Below are positions 18,396-28,460 of a stretch of 64,000 bases of DNA, piece after piece. Numbering within the stretch: position 1 is the stretch's first letter; each line of letters starts with the position of its first letter. The notes beneath the pieces are model-generated. The model had not been told where the DNA came from, did not search any database, and saw only the letters and a program-made list of their open reading frames with translations. The stretch covers positions 364,463 through 428,462 of the forward strand of contig NZ_QZVT01000004.1 in assembly GCF_003602275.1 (NCBI RefSeq). Direction: 5' to 3'. Position numbers and translations under genes: made by a program. The stretch is from Arthrobacter cheniae. Its GTDB lineage: Bacteria; Actinomycetota; Actinomycetes; Actinomycetales; Micrococcaceae.

Positions 18396-18563
18396 TCAGC
18401 TGCCGGACCCGCCGCCGTTGTCCGCCTCGAAATCGGGGGCCACCTCATCCTCGGGCCCGGGTCCGCCGTAGCCGCCCGCCGCCTGCTCCTCGAGCTTGCC
18501 GGCCTCGTCCGCACCCTGTTCCTCGGGATCGCCGGTCGGGGTGTCGCTGGAGTTCTCGCTCAT
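18396..18563 (-). CDS. small acidic Gly-rich protein, function unknown
   Basis: 55 residues, acidic (many Glu and Asp), with a Gly/Ser-rich end (NGGGSGS) and a central AAGGYGGPGPEDE segment; no known domain. Support for a real gene is the strong leader: GGAAGGCAGCATCATG gives a Shine-Dalgarno. The upstream region shares both the 14-base leader and a CCCGAT..TCAGTA element at matching distance with the 115-aa gene at 11524. Both proteins begin M-[ST]-E-N. Such proteins are often stress-induced in actinobacteria, which is inference here. Confidence 0.65.
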   Translation of the reverse strand: MSENSSDTPTGDPEEQGADEAGKLEEQAAGGYGGPGPEDEVAPDFEADNGGGSGS

Positions 18564-18630
18564 GATGCTGCCTTCCGTGATCCGTCTGCCCCTGGCTGGG
18601 TGCTGATACTCAGCTTACTGATCATCGGGG
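18564..18630 (-). promoter_or_regulatory. conserved upstream element of the 55-aa gene
   Basis: On the minus strand CCCGATGATCAGTAAGCTGA with TCAGTA at 18621-18616 is followed by GAGTATC (18611-18605) and the leader AGGCAGCATCATGA. The CTGAGTATC part recurs 48 nt before the DUF2630 start (49205-49199). Confidence 0.45.
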
Positions 18631-18694
18631 TCCCGGCAACCTGCAGAAGGGCGCGACGGGTGTAATCGGCCGAGTTCTTTGGCATGCTGGGGCC

Positions 18695-20326
<1,632 letters not shown>

Positions 20327-20331
20327 TCCGC

Positions 20332-21699
20332 TCAGAGGAGCCTGCGCAGCAGCTTCCTCTTGATCGGACCGAAGGGTGGATACGCGAGGCGCAGCGTATC
20401 CACCCCGACCGGCTTGGAGAATACCGGCTGTACGTGGCTGAACGTCCTGAAGGATTGCCGCCCGTGGTAGCTGCCCGTCCCGCTCGCACCCACGCCACCG
20501 AAGGGCAGGCCGGGGACCGCGAGCTGGATGGTGCACACGTTGTGGGCGAGGCCACCGGCCTGCACCTGCTCCGTGAAGGCTTCCAGGTGCTCGTCGCGGT
20601 CGCTGAAGAGGTAGGCGGCGAGCGGATGCGGCCGCGCTGCGATGAAGCGGATTGCCGCGTCCAGGTCCTCCACCTCGAGGATGGGCAGCAGCGGACCGAA
20701 GATCTCCTCCTGCATGAGCGCGGACCCCGGGTCCACCTCCCTCAGGACGGTCGGCTCGATGTACCGGTCGGCGCGATCATGCCGGCCACCGGAGACGACG
20801 GTGCCGCCGTCCATCAGGCCCACGACCCGGTCGAAGTGGTGCTCGTTGATGATGCGCCCGTAGTCGCCCGAGGTCCTCGGGTCGCTGCCGTAGAAGTCCC
20901 GGACCGCAGCCGCGAGCGCGTCGGCGAGGACGGGCGCGGCGGCCGGCGTGGTCAGGACGTAGTCGGGCGCCACGCACGTCTGGGCTGCGTTCATGAACTT
21001 GCCGTAGGCGATGCGGCGGGCCGCGGCACGCAGGTTCCCGCCGACGACGACGGCCGGTGACTTGCCGCCCAGCTCGAGCGTCACCGGCGTGAGGTGCTCG
21101 GCCGCGGCCTTCATCACGATCTTCCCCACGCGCTCACCGCCCGTGTAGAACACGTGGTCGAAGGGCTGCGCCAGCAGGTCCGTGCTGACCTCGACGCCCC
21201 CTTCGACGACCGCGACGGCATCCCGGTCCAGATACTGCGGCACGAGGCGTGCGAGTACCCGGGAGGTCGAGGCTGCGAGTTCGCTGGGCTTGAGCACCGC
21301 GGCGTTTCCCGCGGCCAGCGCTCCGACGAGCGGCGCCAGCACGAGATTCAACGGGTAGTTCCAGGGTCCGATGATCAGGACGACGCCGAGGGGCCGGGCC
21401 TGTGCCCACGCGCGGGCGGGACGCAGCCCCCCGGGCACCGCGATCCTCTCCCGCGCCATCCAGCGGTCGAGGTGCTTCAGCGCGTAGTCGATCTCGGCCC
21501 GGACGGCGGCGACCTCCGAGAGGAACCCCTCCGTCCGGCTCTTGCCGAGGTCCTCCTCCAGGGCGCCGGTCAGTTCGTCCTCGCGCTCGGTGAGCAGGCG
21601 GCGCAGTGCTTCGAGCTGGGCGCGCCTCCAGCCGGCGGGCCGGGTGGTTCCCGCCCGGAAGGTTCGGCGCAGGTCGGCCAGGAGTTCCACGGCGCTCAT
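20332..21699 (-). CDS. aldehyde dehydrogenase, ALDH3-like (fatty or aromatic aldehydes)
   Basis: Oxidises an aldehyde to an acid with NAD(P). 455 residues, shorter than most ALDHs, as typical for class 3. Visible elements are IIGPWNYPLNLVLAPLVGALAAGN, the GGKSPAVV glutamate loop (ELGGKSP), the catalytic-Cys segment AAQTCVAPDYV, and EEIFGPLLP. A long C-terminal tail (RLAYPPFGPIKRKLLRRLL) is basic and amphipathic, perhaps binding membranes. The ATG at 21699 overlaps the SDR stop (TGATG), so the two genes are coupled. The open frame upstream to 22059 lies inside the SDR gene and is a shadow. Confidence 0.93.
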   Translation of the reverse strand: MSAVELLADLRRTFRAGTTRPAGWRRAQLEALRRLLTEREDELTGALEEDLGKSRTEGFLSEVAAVRAEIDYALKHLDRWMARERIAVPGGLRPARAWAQARPLGVVLIIGPWNYPLNLVLAPLVGALAAGNAAVLKPSELAASTSRVLARLVPQYLDRDAVAVVEGGVEVSTDLLAQPFDHVFYTGGERVGKIVMKAAAEHLTPVTLELGGKSPAVVVGGNLRAAARRIAYGKFMNAAQTCVAPDYVLTTPAAAPVLADALAAAVRDFYGSDPRTSGDYGRIINEHHFDRVVGLMDGGTVVSGGRHDRADRYIEPTVLREVDPGSALMQEEIFGPLLPILEVEDLDAAIRFIAARPHPLAAYLFSDRDEHLEAFTEQVQAGGLAHNVCTIQLAVPGLPFGGVGASGTGSYHGRQSFRTFSHVQPVFSKPVGVDTLRLAYPPFGPIKRKLLRRLL

Positions 21700-22547
21700 C
21701 AGTTGCCCTTCCGTTCGGCAGGAACGCCGGGGCGCCCGGTGAAGTGGTCCATGGAGCTGTACACCTTGAACACGCGCCCGGCGACGACGTCCCACACGGG
21801 TTGCGGCAGCACGTTGCGAAGCGTGCCCGCGAGCTGGACGGTCCATGGCAGCTGGACACGCGCCCTCCCTGCGAGAGTGGCGCGCCAGGCCTTGCCGACC
21901 ACGTACTCCGGTTCCATGAGTGGAGTCATCAGCGGGCCGCGGGCACCCTCGAACATGCCGGTCCTGATGTAGCTCGGGATGAGCGTGGTGACGGCGATGG
22001 GGTGACCGGCCGCGACCAGTTCCAGGCGGAGGGAATCGCTCCAGCCGATCACCGCCCACTTGGAGGCCGCATAGACGCTCATGCGCGGAACCGCGAGAGT
22101 CCCCGAGGCGGACGCCACGTTCAGGATCCGGGCGTCGGTCGCGCGTTCGATCATGGCCGGAAGGAACGCCCGCGTGATGTGCATCGGACCACCGGTGTTG
22201 ATGCGGAGGGTGAGGTCTATGTCGTCGAGGTGGTCGTGCTCCCAGAAGTACTTGCCGCGCACGATGCCGGCGTTGTTCACCAGCACGTCCGGCACGCCGA
22301 CGTCATTCAGGACGGCGCCCGCCGCCGCCCGGATGGATTCGATCGAAGCCACGTCGACGACGTAGCTGTGAAGGGACGCACCGCTGGAACCGAGGCTCAC
22401 CACCACCTCGTCGAGAGCCCGCCCGTCGATGTCCCACAGCACGACGGCGGCAGCCCCCTCGCGCGCAGCACGTTCGGCGTACAACCTGCCCATGCCCATC
22501 CCCGCGCCGGTCACCAGCACGGTACGTCCCAGAACCGTGAATGGCAT
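21699..22547 (-). CDS. short-chain dehydrogenase/reductase
   Basis: NAD(P)-dependent oxidoreductase, 282 residues. The Rossmann motif TGAGMGMG is at residues 14-21, NNAG at 90-93, and the catalytic triad is visible as the VASASG serine, YAASK tyrosine and lysine. Acidic D39 after the second strand (VLWDIDG) suggests an NAD(H) preference. The C-terminal extension of about 40 residues (VQLPWTVQLAGTLRNVLPQ...) resembles retinol or fatty-alcohol dehydrogenase-type SDRs. It is coupled to the downstream ALDH, suggesting an alcohol to aldehyde to acid pair; the substrate is unknown. Confidence 0.9.
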   Translation of the reverse strand: MPFTVLGRTVLVTGAGMGMGRLYAERAAREGAAAVVLWDIDGRALDEVVVSLGSSGASLHSYVVDVASIESIRAAAGAVLNDVGVPDVLVNNAGIVRGKYFWEHDHLDDIDLTLRINTGGPMHITRAFLPAMIERATDARILNVASASGTLAVPRMSVYAASKWAVIGWSDSLRLELVAAGHPIAVTTLIPSYIRTGMFEGARGPLMTPLMEPEYVVGKAWRATLAGRARVQLPWTVQLAGTLRNVLPQPVWDVVAGRVFKVYSSMDHFTGRPGVPAERKGN

Positions 22548-22647
22548 CGCCTGCTCCTCCGCTCGCTGACAAGCAACGTAACATCCCGGTCACGTGCTGC
22601 GGATAGGATTTCCCGAAACCCCTCGACCATCTTCGGAAGGCACACCC

Positions 22648-23976
22648 ATGAGCGCACGGAGCATCACGTGGACACTGCACGGGGACGGCAAGAACGTCCG
22701 CCCGGGCGGCTTCGTCGCTCCCGACGAGCGGCTTTCATGGCCCCGGACCATCGGCATCGGTGCGCAGCACGTGGTCGCGATGTTCGGCGCCACGTTCCTC
22801 GTCCCGCTCATCACCGGGTTCCCGCCGTCGACCACGCTGCTGTTCTCGGGGATCGGAACCCTCCTGTTCCTCATCATCACTGCCGGGAAGGTGCCGAGCT
22901 ACCTCGGTTCGAGCTTCGCATTCATCGCGCCGATCGCTGCGGCGCAGTCCCAGCGCGGAGCGGCCGGAGCCCTGGGCGGCATCATCATGGCCGGGGCTGC
23001 GCTCGCGATCATCGGGCTGATCGTGCACAGGGCCGGGGCGCGCTGGATCCAGGTGGCCATGCCGCCGATCGTCACGGGTGCCATCGTGGCGCTGATCGGC
23101 CTCAACCTCGCGCCGACAGCCAAGGCCAGCTTCGAGCAGGCACCCCTCACGGCCCTTGTCACGGTGATCGCGATCCTGCTCGTCACGGTCCTGTTCAAAG
23201 GTATCCTCGGGCGGCTCTCCATCCTCGTCGGAGTGCTGGCGGGCTACGTCGTCGCGATGTTCCGCGGCGAGGTGGACTTCGCGGCGATCGGCGACGCCGC
23301 GTGGATAGGGCTGCCCGACTTCGCGGCACCCGAGTTCCACCTGTCCGTGGTGGGACTCTTCATCCCCGTGGTCCTCGTCCTCGTCGCGGAGAACATCGGG
23401 CACGTGAAGTCCGTGGCCGCGATGACCAACCGGGACCTCGATCCCATGACGGGCCGCGCCCTGATGGCCGACGGGCTCGCGACCATGATCGCGGGTGCCG
23501 GCGGTGGATCCGGAACCACCACGTATGCCGAGAACATCGGCGTGATGGCCGCATCACGCGTCTACTCGACGGCGGCCTACTGGGTGGCGGGTATCGTCGC
23601 GATCCTGCTCAGCCTCTTCCCGAAGTTCGGCGCGCTCATCGCCACCGTCCCGCCCGGGGTGCTCGGCGGCGCGGGAGTGGTCCTGTACGGCATGATCGGC
23701 ATCCTCGGTGTCCGTATCTGGGTCCAGAACCAGGTCAACTTCTCCAATCCGATCAACCTCTCCACGGCGGGTGTGGCGCTCGTTATCGGCATCGCGGACT
23801 TCACGTGGACCGTCGGAGACCTGAGCTTCGCGGGCATCGCGCTCGGTACGGCCGCGGCGCTGATCATCTTCCACGGCATGACGGCGATCGCCCGCGTCCG
23901 CGGCAGCGAGCACGTCGCCGGGCCGGAGGAACTCGAATCGAGTGACCACGGCAGCAGGCCCTCGAAGCTCGGCTGA
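22648..23976 (+). CDS. uracil permease, NCS2/UraA-like
   Basis: Proton-coupled nucleobase importer of the NCS2 family, 442 residues and about 14 membrane segments. The two substrate-binding glutamates known from UraA fit here: E248 in VAENIGHVKSVAAMT and E295 in TTYAENIGV. These are typical of uracil rather than xanthine or urate carriers. The soluble N-terminus of about 30 residues (WTLHGDGKNV) is a common actinobacterial feature. The start at ATG 22648 has GGAAGG 7 nt before it. The upstream TAGGAT (22605-22610) could be its -10. It is divergent from the SDR-ALDH pair. Confidence 0.93.
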   Translation: MSARSITWTLHGDGKNVRPGGFVAPDERLSWPRTIGIGAQHVVAMFGATFLVPLITGFPPSTTLLFSGIGTLLFLIITAGKVPSYLGSSFAFIAPIAAAQSQRGAAGALGGIIMAGAALAIIGLIVHRAGARWIQVAMPPIVTGAIVALIGLNLAPTAKASFEQAPLTALVTVIAILLVTVLFKGILGRLSILVGVLAGYVVAMFRGEVDFAAIGDAAWIGLPDFAAPEFHLSVVGLFIPVVLVLVAENIGHVKSVAAMTNRDLDPMTGRALMADGLATMIAGAGGGSGTTTYAENIGVMAASRVYSTAAYWVAGIVAILLSLFPKFGALIATVPPGVLGGAGVVLYGMIGILGVRIWVQNQVNFSNPINLSTAGVALVIGIADFTWTVGDLSFAGIALGTAAALIIFHGMTAIARVRGSEHVAGPEELESSDHGSRPSKLG

Positions 23977-24032
23977 CCCGTGGCCGATGGAAGAATGGAC
24001 GGCATGCCCCGCCGACCCGTGCCTCGTCCCCG

Positions 24033-25034
24033 ATGAACAATTCCCGGGAGGTCTGGGCCTCTCCGGAGTGGCGTCAGCAGGCGGTGCAGTGGATCGACCT
24101 CGTCCTGGAGTCCTTCGGTGTGACGCGCCTGGGACCGGCCGAACAGCAGCGGATCCGTTTCTGGTCCACGCAGCTGACCGTGCCCACGGACCACGGGACG
24201 CTGTGGTTCAAGGAGAACAACCTCGGGCAGTTCGCGGAAGCCTCGATCATGTCGCTCCTCGGCGAACTCGCACCGGACCATGTCGCGGCTCCCCTCGCCA
24301 TCGAGCCCTCGCGAGGCTGGTTGCTGACAGCGGACCACGGCGCCACGCTGGATACCCTGGACGTGGACGACGCCTCGCTCTGGGCGCGCATCACCGGTGA
24401 CTTCGCCGACCTGCAGCAAGCCGTGGCGCCTCATGGGGAGCGGCTGTCCCGGGCCGGGCTCGTTCTCATGAACCCGGAGGTGGCCGCCAACTTCGTCGAG
24501 AACCAGCTCCTGCTGCACACGGGCCTGCCGGCGGAGCACCCGCTGCACCTGTCCCCGGAGGAGGCGGACGACGTCGTGCGCCGCCTGCCGGCCATTTCCG
24601 ACGCGGTGGAGGTGCTGCGCGGCGTCGCCATGCCACTCTCGCTCGACCACAACGATCTGCACGCGCGGAACTGTTTCCTCCCCGGTGGAAGCACCGACCC
24701 GCTTCGGTTCTTCGACTTCGCCGATTCGTACTGGGCGCACCCGTTCAGCGCCCTGCTGGTACCCATCACGCAGATGCGGGCGCAGTGGAACACGACGGCG
24801 GACGATCCCCGGATCCAGGCCGTCGTCGACGCCTACCTCGAGCGCTGGACGTCCTATGCCCCGCTGCCGGAACTTCGAGCTGCTGTCGAGCCCGCCCTGA
24901 GGCTTGCGGCAGTGCACCGGTACGGATCATGGCTGCGCCTGCTGGTCTATGCGGACGACGAGTCGATGCGCGCCTACGCCCCGGCGGCGCTCGCGCACCT
25001 GCGGACCCTTTCGGATCCTGTCCTCGAAAACTGA
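24033..25034 (+). CDS. APH-family phosphotransferase, substrate unknown
   Basis: Kinase-fold protein of the aminoglycoside/choline/homoserine kinase group, 333 residues. The N-lobe lysine fits LWFKENN (K60), the catalytic loop is LDHNDLHARN with D208, and the metal Asp follows in RFFDFAD (D228). Resistance enzymes and metabolite kinases share these motifs, so I make no claim of aminoglycoside resistance. It lies 56 bp after uraA on the same strand, with no clear Shine-Dalgarno before the ATG. The two may be co-transcribed. Confidence 0.82.
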   Translation: MNNSREVWASPEWRQQAVQWIDLVLESFGVTRLGPAEQQRIRFWSTQLTVPTDHGTLWFKENNLGQFAEASIMSLLGELAPDHVAAPLAIEPSRGWLLTADHGATLDTLDVDDASLWARITGDFADLQQAVAPHGERLSRAGLVLMNPEVAANFVENQLLLHTGLPAEHPLHLSPEEADDVVRRLPAISDAVEVLRGVAMPLSLDHNDLHARNCFLPGGSTDPLRFFDFADSYWAHPFSALLVPITQMRAQWNTTADDPRIQAVVDAYLERWTSYAPLPELRAAVEPALRLAAVHRYGSWLRLLVYADDESMRAYAPAALAHLRTLSDPVLEN

Positions 25035-25041
25035 TGCGCCC

Positions 25042-25100
25042 TTGACTGCCCTCCCTGCGCGTGCGAGTGTTCTACAACGATGTAGACAACGATGTAAACG
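25042..25100 (+). promoter_or_regulatory. tandem LacI-family-type operators before the arabinanase gene
   Basis: TCTACAACGATGTAGA (25071-25086) is a perfect palindrome with arms TCTACA and TGTAGA around a 4-nt centre. ACAACGATGTA then repeats directly (25074-25084 and 25086-25096), with a 12-bp period. The reverse complement TTTACATCGTTGTAGA resembles LacI/AraR sugar-response operators. A TTGACT -35-like element sits upstream at 25042-25047. Repression lifted by an arabinose-related sugar is inferred. Confidence 0.65.
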
Positions 25101-25147
25101 GGCCGAGCGAAGTCGTCGCCTGCCCACTCCCCCATCGAAAGGACCAC

Positions 25148-26617
25148 GTGATAATGACGTCACGTCACAGATTCTGGTCGCGCCCGGCGAGTATCGTCGC
25201 CGTGCTGACCCTTGCGCTGGCAGGTGCGGCGATGCCGGCGTCGGCGGACCCGAAGGCCCCGGCAGCACCCACCGCCCTCACGCAGCAGTCCGCCGCCGGC
25301 AGCCTCGATGACCTGGTGGGCGGCAAGTCCGTGGTCGGAGCGACCAGCCCCATCCACGATCCGGCGCTCATCATCGATGACGACGGCACCTGGTACGTCT
25401 ACTCCACGGGCCTGCTCGCCCGGGAGAACGGCGGCACCATCCAGATGTGGTCCTCGCGCGACGAAGGTACCACCTGGGAGTACACGGGTACGGTGTGGGA
25501 CGAAATCCCCGCCTGGATCGACGAGCGCTACGCGGACGGAGTGCTCCCCGAGAACCTCTGGGCGCCGGAGATCTACGAGAACGACGGCACCTACTACCTC
25601 TACTACTCGGCCTCGCGCTTCGGCACCGACAACTCCCTCACGGCTCTAGCCACGAACACGACACTGAACCCCGAGGACCCCGACTACGAGTGGGTAGACC
25701 AGGGTCTCGTCGTCGAGTCTCCGGTCACGGGCCTCGATCCGGGCAATCCCGACAAAACCTTCAATGCCATCGACGCCGGGATCGTCGAGGACGCCGACGG
25801 CAATCCCTACATGTCCATCGGTTCCTTCTGGTACGGCATCTTCCTCGTGCCACTCGAATGGCCCAGCGGCAAGCCGGTGGAGAACTGGCAGTCCCGAACG
25901 GTGAACATCGCGGACCGCTTCATCCCGGGCAACCCCATCGAGGCGCCCTACATCATCCACCGCGACGGCTACTACTACCTGTTCACCTCGTTCGACTTCT
26001 GCTGCCGCGGAGCGGACTCCACGTACAAGATCGCCGTGGGCCGCTCGGAATCCATCACCGGCCCCTACCTGGACAAGGAGGGCCGTGACATGTTCGGCGG
26101 CGGCGGATCGATCCTCCTCGAATCCCACGGCGCGATGAACGGCGTCGGCGGCCAGTCCGTCTTCGGCGACTACCTCGCGTTCCACTACTACGACCGCACC
26201 AACACAGCGGCCCCGTACATCCCGACCCTCGGCCTGCAGAAGCTGGGGTGGGAGGACGGCTGGCCCACGGTGGACCAGACCGTCGAGCTGCCCGCCGTCG
26301 TGTCGGCTCCCGCGGCAGCGACTGTCCGGGACGGACACAAGGCGCACTTCACGGCGAGCGCCACCGGCACCCCTGAACCCGTCGCGGTCTGGGAGAGCTC
26401 GGACGACGACGGCGCCACCTGGCAGCCTGCCGATGTCACACAGCGTGCGGAGCGGAACGACGACGGCACCTACACGTCGACGGTGGAGGTCAAGAAGGTC
26501 CTGGCCACGCAGGACGGGCGTCTGTTCCGGGCAACCTTCTCCAATCCCCACGGCACGGTGACCACGGACCCTGTGGAGCTGACCGTGAACCCGAAACCCG
26601 GCAAGGGCCGCATGTAG
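25148..26617 (+). CDS. secreted GH43 arabinan endo-1,5-alpha-L-arabinosidase
   Basis: Extracellular glycoside hydrolase attacking arabinan. 489 residues from GTG 25148, which has GAAAGGA 4 nt upstream; ATG 25154 is the alternative. A signal peptide (about 1-33, cleavage after ASA) is followed by the five-bladed beta-propeller. The catalytic triad fits D71 (SPIHDPAL), D209 (NAIDAGIVE) and E265 (IEAPYII). The segment FDFCCRGADSTYKIAVGRS is a hallmark of arabinanases. The C-terminal about 95 residues form a single Ig-like domain (VRDGHKAHFTASATG...). There is no LPXTG anchor, so it is likely released. No other arabinan gene is nearby, so it looks like a single-gene transcription unit under LacI-type control. 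Confidence 0.9.
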   Translation: MIMTSRHRFWSRPASIVAVLTLALAGAAMPASADPKAPAAPTALTQQSAAGSLDDLVGGKSVVGATSPIHDPALIIDDDGTWYVYSTGLLARENGGTIQMWSSRDEGTTWEYTGTVWDEIPAWIDERYADGVLPENLWAPEIYENDGTYYLYYSASRFGTDNSLTALATNTTLNPEDPDYEWVDQGLVVESPVTGLDPGNPDKTFNAIDAGIVEDADGNPYMSIGSFWYGIFLVPLEWPSGKPVENWQSRTVNIADRFIPGNPIEAPYIIHRDGYYYLFTSFDFCCRGADSTYKIAVGRSESITGPYLDKEGRDMFGGGGSILLESHGAMNGVGGQSVFGDYLAFHYYDRTNTAAPYIPTLGLQKLGWEDGWPTVDQTVELPAVVSAPAAATVRDGHKAHFTASATGTPEPVAVWESSDDDGATWQPADVTQRAERNDDGTYTSTVEVKKVLATQDGRLFRATFSNPHGTVTTDPVELTVNPKPGKGRM

Positions 26618-26620
26618 ACC

Positions 26621-26649
26621 CTGCGGCGTCCAGCACCAGGGCGCCGCAG
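26621..26649 (+). repeat. hairpin just after the arabinanase stop
   Basis: CTGCGGCG (26621-26628) pairs with CGCCGCAG (26642-26649) across a 13-nt loop, 4 nt after the stop codon. It probably acts with the next hairpin in termination. Confidence 0.5.
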
Positions 26650-26709
26650 TCATCAGGCTCGATGGGTCAGCGGTGGGCGCGATACCCCGATGATCCATCG
26701 ACACCAGGG

Positions 26710-26741
26710 AACCCGGTTGCGGGAGTGGCCGCAACCGGGTT
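26710..26741. terminator. terminator between arabinanase and convergent GDPD genes
   Basis: AACCCGGTTGCGG (26710-26722) and its perfect complement (26729-26741) form a 13-bp stem with a 6-nt loop, followed by TTTCC on the plus strand. The convergent gene order suggests use from both sides. Confidence 0.8.
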
Positions 26742-26772
26742 TCCGCATTCAGGAAGCCCGACCCGACCCCGC

Positions 26773-27606
26773 CTACCGGTCGAGGGAACTGCCCTGGGGC
26801 CATGCGGACCGTGCGGTCATGCAGGCGGCCAGCACGTCGGCGGCATCGGAGACGAGGCCGTCGACGCCGAGATCGAGCAACCGGTCCATGTCCTCACGGT
26901 CGTTGATGGTCCACACATGGACCTGGAGTCCTGCAGCGTGGCAGGCCTCCACGAATCGTCCCGTGACGACGCGCACGCCGCGGTACGTCTCGGGGACCTG
27001 AAGCGCCTGCACTCCGGCAATCCGGGCAAGCGGGGCGGCGAGGCCCGAGGGGGCGAGGAGCTTCAGGAGTGCGTTCACGGCCATGCCCGCAGAGGACGCC
27101 GTCGGAGCATCGAGCAGGCGCAGTACCCGCCTGCGGCGCCTGTCCGAGAAGGAGGCCAGGAGCACCCGGTCGTGCACGGCCATGCGGTTGACGAGATCAG
27201 CGAAGGGCTGCACGCAATCGTCGCTCTTGACGTCGATGTTCAGCCGCAGGCCGGGCCAGCGGCGCAGGACGTCCTCGAGCGTCGGGATTCCGCCGCCCCC
27301 GCCGACCTGCAGTCCGCCCAGTTCCTCCGCAGTCCGTGCGGAAACCAGCCCGGGCGTGCCGGTCACGCGGTGCAGCTCCTCGTCGTGGAAGACCATCACC
27401 ACCCCGTCCCGCGACGCACGTACATCGATCTCGAGGTACCCGAAGCCGAGATCCACCGCGCGCCCGAAGGACGCCAGGGTGTTCTCGCCGCCCTCGGGCG
27501 CGAAGCCGCGATGCGAGAACGCGAGGGGCCGGGGCCGGCCGGACGGGCCGGCCGGGGTGTCCAGGTAGGGGTAGCGGCCGCGCTCAGATCGTGCGGAGCC
27601 GGGCAA
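26773..27606 (-). CDS. glycerophosphodiester phosphodiesterase
   Basis: Hydrolyses glycerophosphodiesters to glycerol-3-phosphate and an alcohol; here probably cytoplasmic as no signal peptide is seen. 277 residues. Catalytic signatures are SHRGF at the start, ENT, EIDVRASRDGVVMVFHD and the closing VWTINDREDMDRLLDLGVDGLVSD. The start is uncertain: the frame is open far upstream inside the Cof gene, but TTG 27606 has GGAGG 6 nt before it and begins just ahead of the domain. That gives a 23-bp overlap with the upstream gene and coupled translation. Confidence 0.86.
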   Translation of the reverse strand: MPGSARSERGRYPYLDTPAGPSGRPRPLAFSHRGFAPEGGENTLASFGRAVDLGFGYLEIDVRASRDGVVMVFHDEELHRVTGTPGLVSARTAEELGGLQVGGGGGIPTLEDVLRRWPGLRLNIDVKSDDCVQPFADLVNRMAVHDRVLLASFSDRRRRRVLRLLDAPTASSAGMAVNALLKLLAPSGLAAPLARIAGVQALQVPETYRGVRVVTGRFVEACHAAGLQVHVWTINDREDMDRLLDLGVDGLVSDAADVLAACMTARSAWPQGSSLDR

Positions 27607-28393
27607 GCCGTTCCTCCAGTACCTGCGCCACGCCATCCTCGTCGAAGGGCGGTGCGACGAGGTTCGCGGCGGCCAGCGCATCCGCGTGGCCGGATGCCAT
27701 GGCGTAGCCGAAGCCCGCCCAGTCGAGCATCTGCACGTCGTTCGGCATGTCACCGAAGGCGACGACGTCGGCGGCGTCGATCCCGCGTTCCGCCGCGTAC
27801 CGGGCGAGCGTGACCGACTTGTTGATGTCTGGGACGGCCATCTCGAGGAGCGCCATGGTGGGCGCGGAGTGCGTCGTCGAGACAAGGTGTCCGACAGCGG
27901 GCCTGACGGCCGCGAGGAACTCGTCCGGCGAGATGTTCTTCTCCCTGGCCAGGAACTTCACGACCTGCTCCCCGGGCAGTGAATGCTCGAAGGGCTGCGC
28001 CGTGATACCGCCGAGGAGCTCGGAGGTGGCCGGATCCGCGAAACCCGACTCCACCTTGAAGCCCGAGACCGTCTCCGCGGCGAACGTCGCCGCTGGGAAA
28101 AGACCGCGGATGATATCGCGAGCGGCATAGACGTCCTCGGCCCCCAGCAGCTTCGCGTCGAGGACGCGCTCGCCCTCGAGGTCGTAGGTGAGGGCGCCGT
28201 TCGAGCAGATGACGATCCCGGTGTGCCCGAGCTGCTCCCGCAACGGCTGCAGCCAGCGTGGCGGCCGGCCCGTGACGAAGACGACGTCGACCCCTGCCTT
28301 CGTACACGCCCGGAACGCGCGGATGGTGCGCTCGCTCATCCTGCCGTCGTGTCCCACGACGGTCCCGTCCATGTCGCTCGCCACGAGGCGCAT
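27584..28393 (-). CDS. Cof-type HAD-IIB phosphatase
   Basis: Predicted small-molecule phosphatase, 269 residues. Motif I is DMDGT with D7 and D9. Motif II lies around VTGRPPRW, and motifs III and IV include KSVTLARYAAERG and FGDMPNDVQMLDWAGFG. The start is ATG 28393 with AAGGAG 6 nt before it; a GTG or ATG further upstream adds 10 unsupported residues. It overlaps the GDPD gene, which follows it in the same operon. Substrate unknown; sugar phosphates or flavin-pathway intermediates are typical for the family. Confidence 0.87.
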   Translation of the reverse strand: MRLVASDMDGTVVGHDGRMSERTIRAFRACTKAGVDVVFVTGRPPRWLQPLREQLGHTGIVICSNGALTYDLEGERVLDAKLLGAEDVYAARDIIRGLFPAATFAAETVSGFKVESGFADPATSELLGGITAQPFEHSLPGEQVVKFLAREKNISPDEFLAAVRPAVGHLVSTTHSAPTMALLEMAVPDINKSVTLARYAAERGIDAADVVAFGDMPNDVQMLDWAGFGYAMASGHADALAAANLVAPPFDEDGVAQVLEERLARLRTI

Positions 28394-28460
28394 CGCTGAC
28401 TCCTTCAGGTTCTGGACTTCCACCCTACCGGCGGCCGCGCCGGCCGCCGGGACGGGTGCC

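Noticed and set aside
21606-23945. 779-aa plus-strand frame across the SDR gene and uraA
   Set aside because: Antisense to the SDR and out of frame with uraA; no domain.
24033-25034. Aminoglycoside resistance gene
   Set aside because: Only the general APH kinase fold is supported; many such proteins are metabolite kinases and nothing in the context suggests resistance.
27607-27885. Upstream extension of the GDPD frame
   Set aside because: It lies inside the Cof gene and is Arg/Ser-rich nonsense; the TTG with a good SD is preferred.
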